From positions 1-23,824 of the forward strand of contig CAZHWT010000021.1 of assembly GCA_964536215.1 (NCBI GenBank): a stretch of 23,824 bases of DNA. Direction: 5' to 3'. Below the pieces are notes generated by a model. That model did no database searches. It saw nothing but the letters and a program-made list of their open reading frames with translations, and had not been told where the DNA came from. Source of the DNA: CAZHWT01 sp964536215 (lineage in GTDB: Bacteria; Patescibacteriota; CAZHWT01). This document shows, piece after piece, positions 20,910 to 23,824 of this stretch. The number at the start of each line of letters is the position of its first letter. The stretch's first letter is position 1. The position numbers and the translations under genes were made by a program.

Positions 20910-22481
20910 TTATGGGTGCTTTTTGGCTGTAAACGGCAGGGTTAGAGTAAAGGTGCTTCCGTGCGGTGGCTGGGAGGCAGCAGTGATCGTTCCACCATGC
21001 AATTCTACTAACTTGCGGCTGATATACAAGCCTAAGCCCGATCCTCCTTCTTTAATGGAGAGAGGATTGTTTTCCCGGTAAAACTTCTCAAATATATGTC
21101 CGATATGTTCAGGTTTTATGCCTACGCCTGAATCTTTAATAGTAACGGCAACTGTATCGTTTTTAATTTGAGTCGCGATGGTAATAGTACCGCCATCGTA
21201 TGTATATTTAATAGCATTATCGATGATATTCGTCAAGGCTCGTTCGAGTTTATTGCGGTCGGCTCTGAGACGGATTAACTCAGGGCTGGCCTTGTAACGA
21301 ATTCGAATTGATTTAGCCTGGTATCGGGGCTCTAGATGGCCGATGACTTCTTGAATAAGCTTATCTAGGTCGAATGATTGGACGGAAACTTCCAGGCGAC
21401 CAGCTTCGATGCGTGAGATGTTGAGTAGGTCCTCGACCAAGGTTGACATGTCGGTACTGGAGTGAAAAATGCGCTCGATGAATGTACGCTGGTCTTGAGT
21501 GATGGTTCCAAGTTGGCCGTTGAGAAAAAGGTTGAGATAGCCGTTGATGACGCCTAGAGGGGTGCGGAGTTCATGTGAGGCGATGGAGACAAAGTCATTT
21601 TTCATTTGCTCGATATTTTTAATCGTGCTGACGTCTGAAGTGACTCTGACTAGGCCAATCATTTTGCCGTTGCCGTCCCAAAGCGGTGTATAGGTGTAAT
21701 TGACCCAGATATGGCGCTTGTCTTTAGTTTCAACGACAGCTTCGAATAGGTCGCTTGGTCGGCGCTGTTTGAGCGTTTGATAAAACCCGCTTGGTCCAGG
21801 ATAGTTAATGCCGGATCCCATAGGACCGACCTTGGGGAAAAGTTCACCAATGTGACGACCAATGGCCTGGTCGGCAGTGTGACCAGTTATGTGTTCTGTG
21901 GCCGGGTTGACGGTTAAGACTATGCCTTTGAGATTGAGGAGAACAATGCTTTCCTTAACACCGGTGTAAATAGCTTGCCATTGTCGGCTCTGATCGGTCA
22001 TTTCTTCTATTTGACGTTGCTGATGAAATATTTGCAGCTCCCATTGCCAATCTTGGTTAAGGTGGGCGGCGAGGTAAGTGGCTAAATGTTGTTGGGCTGC
22101 GTCCCAATGCGGAATGTTGAGGATCACTACCACTCCAGTACGACGATCTGTTTGGCCCAGCGGAATAATGAGTGCATTGGAAATGGGCGATGATTTTAAG
22201 GCGAACGCTTTCATGACCTGACTAGCATGGTCGGCAACGAAAAATTTGTATTTTAGTGGGACTGACTGGTGAGTTGGCCCGAGTATTTGTCTTCGCCAGG
22301 GTGATGTTGTTTTAAGGCTTTTGATAGACAGCGATTCGGCCAACAGGGTGGTGCTGGTGTCTGAGTCTATGAGCCAGCAGCCAGCAGCTTGGGCGTCGAA
22401 TAAGTTGATAACTTCTTCGGTCATGGTGCGAGCCATCTTGACAAATTTTTTGAACTGTTGGGGGTTGAGACTGCGAGGCAT
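20910..22481 (-). CDS. Cytosolic PAS-domain sensor histidine kinase
   Basis: 523-aa sensor kinase without membrane segments, so it senses an intracellular signal. Order: an N-terminal GAF-like region (about 15-140, weak match), a short coiled coil (150-170), a PAS/PAC domain (about 170-290, 'AIYTGVKESIVLLNLKGIVLTVNPATEHITGH' and 'FEAVVETKDKRHIWVNYTYTPLWDGNGKMIGLVRVTSDVS'), HisKA with H303 in 'FVSIASHELRTPLGVINGYL', and HATPase_c with N box 'RALTNIIDNAIKYT', G1 'DSGVGIKPEHIGHIFEKFYR' and G2 'GGSGLGLYISRKLVELHGG'. It is co-transcribed with the receiver protein downstream. The promoter lies so close to the ATG that the leader would be only a few bases. Confidence 0.96.
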   Translation of the reverse strand: MPRSLNPQQFKKFVKMARTMTEEVINLFDAQAAGCWLIDSDTSTTLLAESLSIKSLKTTSPWRRQILGPTHQSVPLKYKFFVADHASQVMKAFALKSSPISNALIIPLGQTDRRTGVVVILNIPHWDAAQQHLATYLAAHLNQDWQWELQIFHQQRQIEEMTDQSRQWQAIYTGVKESIVLLNLKGIVLTVNPATEHITGHTADQAIGRHIGELFPKVGPMGSGINYPGPSGFYQTLKQRRPSDLFEAVVETKDKRHIWVNYTYTPLWDGNGKMIGLVRVTSDVSTIKNIEQMKNDFVSIASHELRTPLGVINGYLNLFLNGQLGTITQDQRTFIERIFHSSTDMSTLVEDLLNISRIEAGRLEVSVQSFDLDKLIQEVIGHLEPRYQAKSIRIRYKASPELIRLRADRNKLERALTNIIDNAIKYTYDGGTITIATQIKNDTVAVTIKDSGVGIKPEHIGHIFEKFYRENNPLSIKEGGSGLGLYISRKLVELHGGTITAASQPPHGSTFTLTLPFTAKKHP

Positions 22482-22493
22482 ATTCGGGCTTAT

Positions 22494-22521
22494 GGTATAC
22501 CACTTCAGTCGATCTGGTCAA
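22494..22521 (-). promoter_or_regulatory. Histidine kinase promoter
   Basis: On the minus strand TTGACC (plus 22516-22521), a 16-bp spacer and TATACC (plus 22494-22499). The transcription start would be near 22487, about six bases before the ATG at 22481; no ribosome-binding site is present. Confidence 0.5.
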
Positions 22522-22543
22522 TAGAAGTAGTGGATGATGCAGC

Positions 22544-22572
22544 TTGACAGGTTTACTTAATAGTGATAGTGT
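22544..22572 (+). promoter_or_regulatory. Promoter of the small-protein operon
   Basis: Perfect TTGACA (22544-22549) with TAGTGT at a 17-bp spacing (22567-22572), or GATAGT at 15. The -10 is weak, which would suit an activated or alternative-sigma promoter. It diverges from the kinase promoter. Confidence 0.45.
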
Positions 22573-22638
22573 TATTGTAACATATAGATATTACATTAAT
22601 GGTACTTTTTACTCCGATTATTGAGGAGGTTGCAGCTT

Positions 22639-22893
22639 ATGAAATCTCAGTCGTACAACTATATGTCGTTCCGACACCGCTTACAGACTAGTGCTCGTTT
22701 ACTTAGTCGAGCTCGAAAACAAGGGGTTGGGCAAGTGATGGGAGTGTGGTTGCAACGTCAGCCGTCGCTGCTTGCCTCATCGCGGCCTTTGGACGGTTTG
22801 TCGCTGTATCGCCAGGCTGTATCTAAATTACAGGTACCCAAGGCGCTGTATGCGGATCGAGGTAAGACTATTTTATTGGTAAGCCACTGTTGA
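22639..22893 (+). CDS. Hypothetical basic 84-aa protein
   Basis: First gene of a compact operon. GAGGAGG (22623-22629) lies nine bases before the ATG at 22639, fixing the start. The protein is rich in Arg, Gln and Ser ('FRHRLQTSARLLSRARKQGVGQVMGVWLQRQPSLLASSRPL') and has no membrane segment or known motif that I recognise. It ends 27 bp before the YmgE-type gene. Its strong basic charge could mean nucleic-acid or membrane-surface binding, but nothing specific can be said. Confidence 0.65.
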   Translation: MKSQSYNYMSFRHRLQTSARLLSRARKQGVGQVMGVWLQRQPSLLASSRPLDGLSLYRQAVSKLQVPKALYADRGKTILLVSHC

Positions 22894-22920
22894 TGTAGAG
22901 GCGAAGGGAGGTGAATGTTA

Positions 22921-23175
22921 ATGTCAATTTTCGCTTGGATTATTTTAGGATTAATTGCCGGAGGAGTAGCTAGTCTGCTTGTGCCGGGACGGACTCCGGG
23001 AGGCGTATTTGGTGCTATCGCGGTCGGAGTGGTAGGTGCTTTGATTGGTGGTTGGTTAGCAACGCTTTTTGGTGCCGGATCCGTGAATGGATTGGACCTG
23101 TATTCGATTGTATTGGCGATTGTGGGTGCTGTCGTTCTGCTGGTTATTAGTAGAATGCTCCGTACGACTGCCTAA
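22921..23175 (+). CDS. GlsB/YeaQ/YmgE family membrane protein
   Basis: Small integral membrane protein (84 aa) of the 'transglycosylase-associated' family. Members are often induced by stress and sit beside other envelope-stress genes; no enzymatic activity is established. Three membrane segments: about 3-21 ('IFAWIILGLIAGGVASLLV'), 28-52 ('GGVFGAIAVGVVGALIGGWLATLFG') and 60-78 ('LYSIVLAIVGAVVLLVISRML'). The family's 'GLIAGGVASLLVPG...GGVFGAIAVGVVGALIGGWL' core is clear. GGAGG at 22907-22911 favours the ATG at 22921 over the one at 22915. Second gene of the operon. Confidence 0.92.
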   Translation: MSIFAWIILGLIAGGVASLLVPGRTPGGVFGAIAVGVVGALIGGWLATLFGAGSVNGLDLYSIVLAIVGAVVLLVISRMLRTTA

Positions 23176-23197
23176 GAAATGGATATAGCAATTATAT

Positions 23198-23231
23198 GAG
23201 TCGCTGCCAGTAGATGGCTCGGCAGCGACTC
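23198..23231 (+). other. Hairpin between ymgE-type gene and 51-aa gene
   Basis: Perfect 11-bp stem GAGTCGCTGCC (23198-23208) with GGCAGCGACTC (23221-23231) and a 12-nt loop. There is no U-tract; the next ribosome-binding site starts six bases later (23237). It may act as a processing or stability element or control translation of the following gene. Confidence 0.65.
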
Positions 23232-23251
23232 GAATAGAGGAGGATAAGAAC

Positions 23252-23407
23252 ATGAAATTACTGCCCAAAAAAGTGAGAAAGCAGATGAAGTTAAAGCGAG
23301 AGCCAGGTGAGGTTGAATTGTCGGGTCGTAAAGGGGGAAGAGTTAAAAAGGAACGGTTGGAGGCGAGGATGATTGATAGGGAATTGCAGCAGTATGCGTA
23401 TAGATAG
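23252..23407 (+). CDS. 51-aa highly basic peptide
   Basis: Small gene preceded by GAGGAGG (23237-23243) at an eight-base spacing. The product begins MKLLPKKVRKQMKLKREPGE, continues VELSGRKGGRVKKERLEARM and ends IDRELQQYAYR. It is Lys/Arg-rich, without a membrane segment, and contains one 'GRKGG' word like the KGG stress proteins. No family recognised. It lies downstream of the hairpin at 23198-23231. Confidence 0.65.
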   Translation: MKLLPKKVRKQMKLKREPGEVELSGRKGGRVKKERLEARMIDRELQQYAYR

Positions 23408-23434
23408 TCGGCAGGGAAAGAGGAGGATGCGTTA

Positions 23435-23515
23435 ATGAGGCCACTGGGTATGTTTGGATTGCGGGGCGGAGTTGAATTGCGGTCTCCACCGGAGTATTTT
23501 ACGGGGTTTATTTAA
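23435..23515 (+). CDS. 26-aa peptide
   Basis: Very short open frame with a strong AGGAGG (23421-23426) eight bases before the ATG. It encodes MRPLGMFGLRGGVELRSPPE followed by YFTGFI, and its stop is 14 bases before an intrinsic terminator. The good start signal and the operon position argue for translation; function is unknown. Confidence 0.5.
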   Translation: MRPLGMFGLRGGVELRSPPEYFTGFI

Positions 23516-23529
23516 AGAGTGATGTATTG

Positions 23530-23559
23530 AGCTGATCTTGAGGGATCGGCTATTTTTTT
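23530..23559 (+). terminator. Intrinsic terminator of the small-protein operon
   Basis: AGCTGATC (23530-23537), loop TTGAGG, GATCGGCT (23544-23551, one G-U pair), then A and seven T. Confidence 0.88.
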
Positions 23560-23824
23560 GCGAATTACGGATACGAATGATGCGAATTACGAATTGGGTA
23601 CCAGCCGAATTACGAATGTATATGCGAACCTACAAAACACGAATGCTACGAATGAACTGAGCCACTATTACCAATATTCCCAATACCCCCAAAATACCCA
23701 ATACACCATTTTCCCCATGACCCCCAGGACCCCAAGGATACCTAGGCGTTATGTGAGTGGTGAGTAGTAAGTAGTTATGCGAATAACGAATAGACGAATA
23801 AACGAATTGACGACTTCGATCATG
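23560..23824. repeat. Family A and B repeats at the right end
   Basis: 23560-23654 is family A (compare 3634-3752); 23671-23800 is family B (compare 20293-20440), ending in GCGAATAACGAATAGACGAA words. I see no gene in this stretch. Confidence 0.7.

Noticed and set aside
23558..23767. 69-codon open frame on the plus strand
   Set aside because: It covers family A and B repeats only and starts inside the terminator tail.
1..23824. CRISPR arrays, tRNA or rRNA genes
   Set aside because: I looked for regularly spaced identical repeats and for tRNA T-arm/acceptor patterns in the gaps and found none. The repeats present are irregular and dispersed.

Overview
The window looks like a piece of chromosome from an uncultivated bacterium, most likely of the Candidate Phyla Radiation (Patescibacteria). 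The evidence is indirect: an initiation factor 2 that starts almost directly at its GTPase domain (506 aa), a short HrcA (240 aa), long intergenic stretches filled with degenerate repeats built on 'ACGAAT', 'AAGTAAC' and 'GTGAGTAGT' words, and many weak or absent ribosome-binding sites. TGA is used as a stop (for example for the 203-aa gene ending at 9217), so the TGA-recoding groups are excluded. The phylum call is an inference, not something the sequence proves.

Layout. (1) 1-3855: nusA and infB on the minus strand behind a strong promoter that is followed at once by an intrinsic terminator (a possible attenuator). Downstream of infB is a four-helix-bundle gene enclosed by perfect 29-bp inverted repeats. 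(2) 4005-8525: an accessory block with an XRE regulator, a Phd/VapC-type toxin-antitoxin pair, a DpnI-like methyl-dependent endonuclease, and divergently a DpnA-like adenine methyltransferase overlapping a gene with a nuclease-like ExK motif and a winged helix. A 9-bp motif (TTAGTATGG) sits at identical spacing in front of the XRE and DpnI-like genes and twice more at the methyltransferase promoter. Near-identical 36-bp direct repeats bracket the toxin-antitoxin and restriction genes. (3) 8536-11129: a hypothetical coiled-coil protein, a 46-bp perfect AT-rich palindrome, a membrane protein with two tandem PH-like halves, and a class I methyltransferase. (4) 11130-16571: a repeat-rich gap holding a duplicated scrap of the dnaJ 3' end, then the heat-shock operon hrcA-grpE-dnaK-dnaJ (minus strand) behind a sigma-70-type promoter overlapped by a CIRCE operator. 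(5) 16652-19979: divergent from hrcA, a small operon (a 35-aa membrane peptide and a KGG-repeat stress protein), then a class A penicillin-binding protein and an HspR/MerR-type regulator on the minus strand. (6) 20476-22549: a cytosolic PAS histidine kinase with a single-domain response regulator. (7) 22544-23559: a compact operon of four small proteins with strong GAGGAGG ribosome-binding sites, including a GlsB/YeaQ/YmgE membrane protein, ending in an intrinsic terminator. The window closes in the same repeat families found in the other gaps.

How it fits together. Protein-folding and stress response is the main theme (hrcA operon, HspR-like regulator, KGG protein, YmgE-type protein, two-component pair), next to core transcription/translation genes. 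The accessory block is the most unusual part: an apparently intact DpnI-type enzyme, which in its family cuts GATC only when methylated, lies next to a methyltransferase resembling DpnA, whose family includes GATC methylases. That combination should be self-toxic unless the specificities differ or expression is mutually exclusive, and the shared promoter motif gives a possible route to such control.
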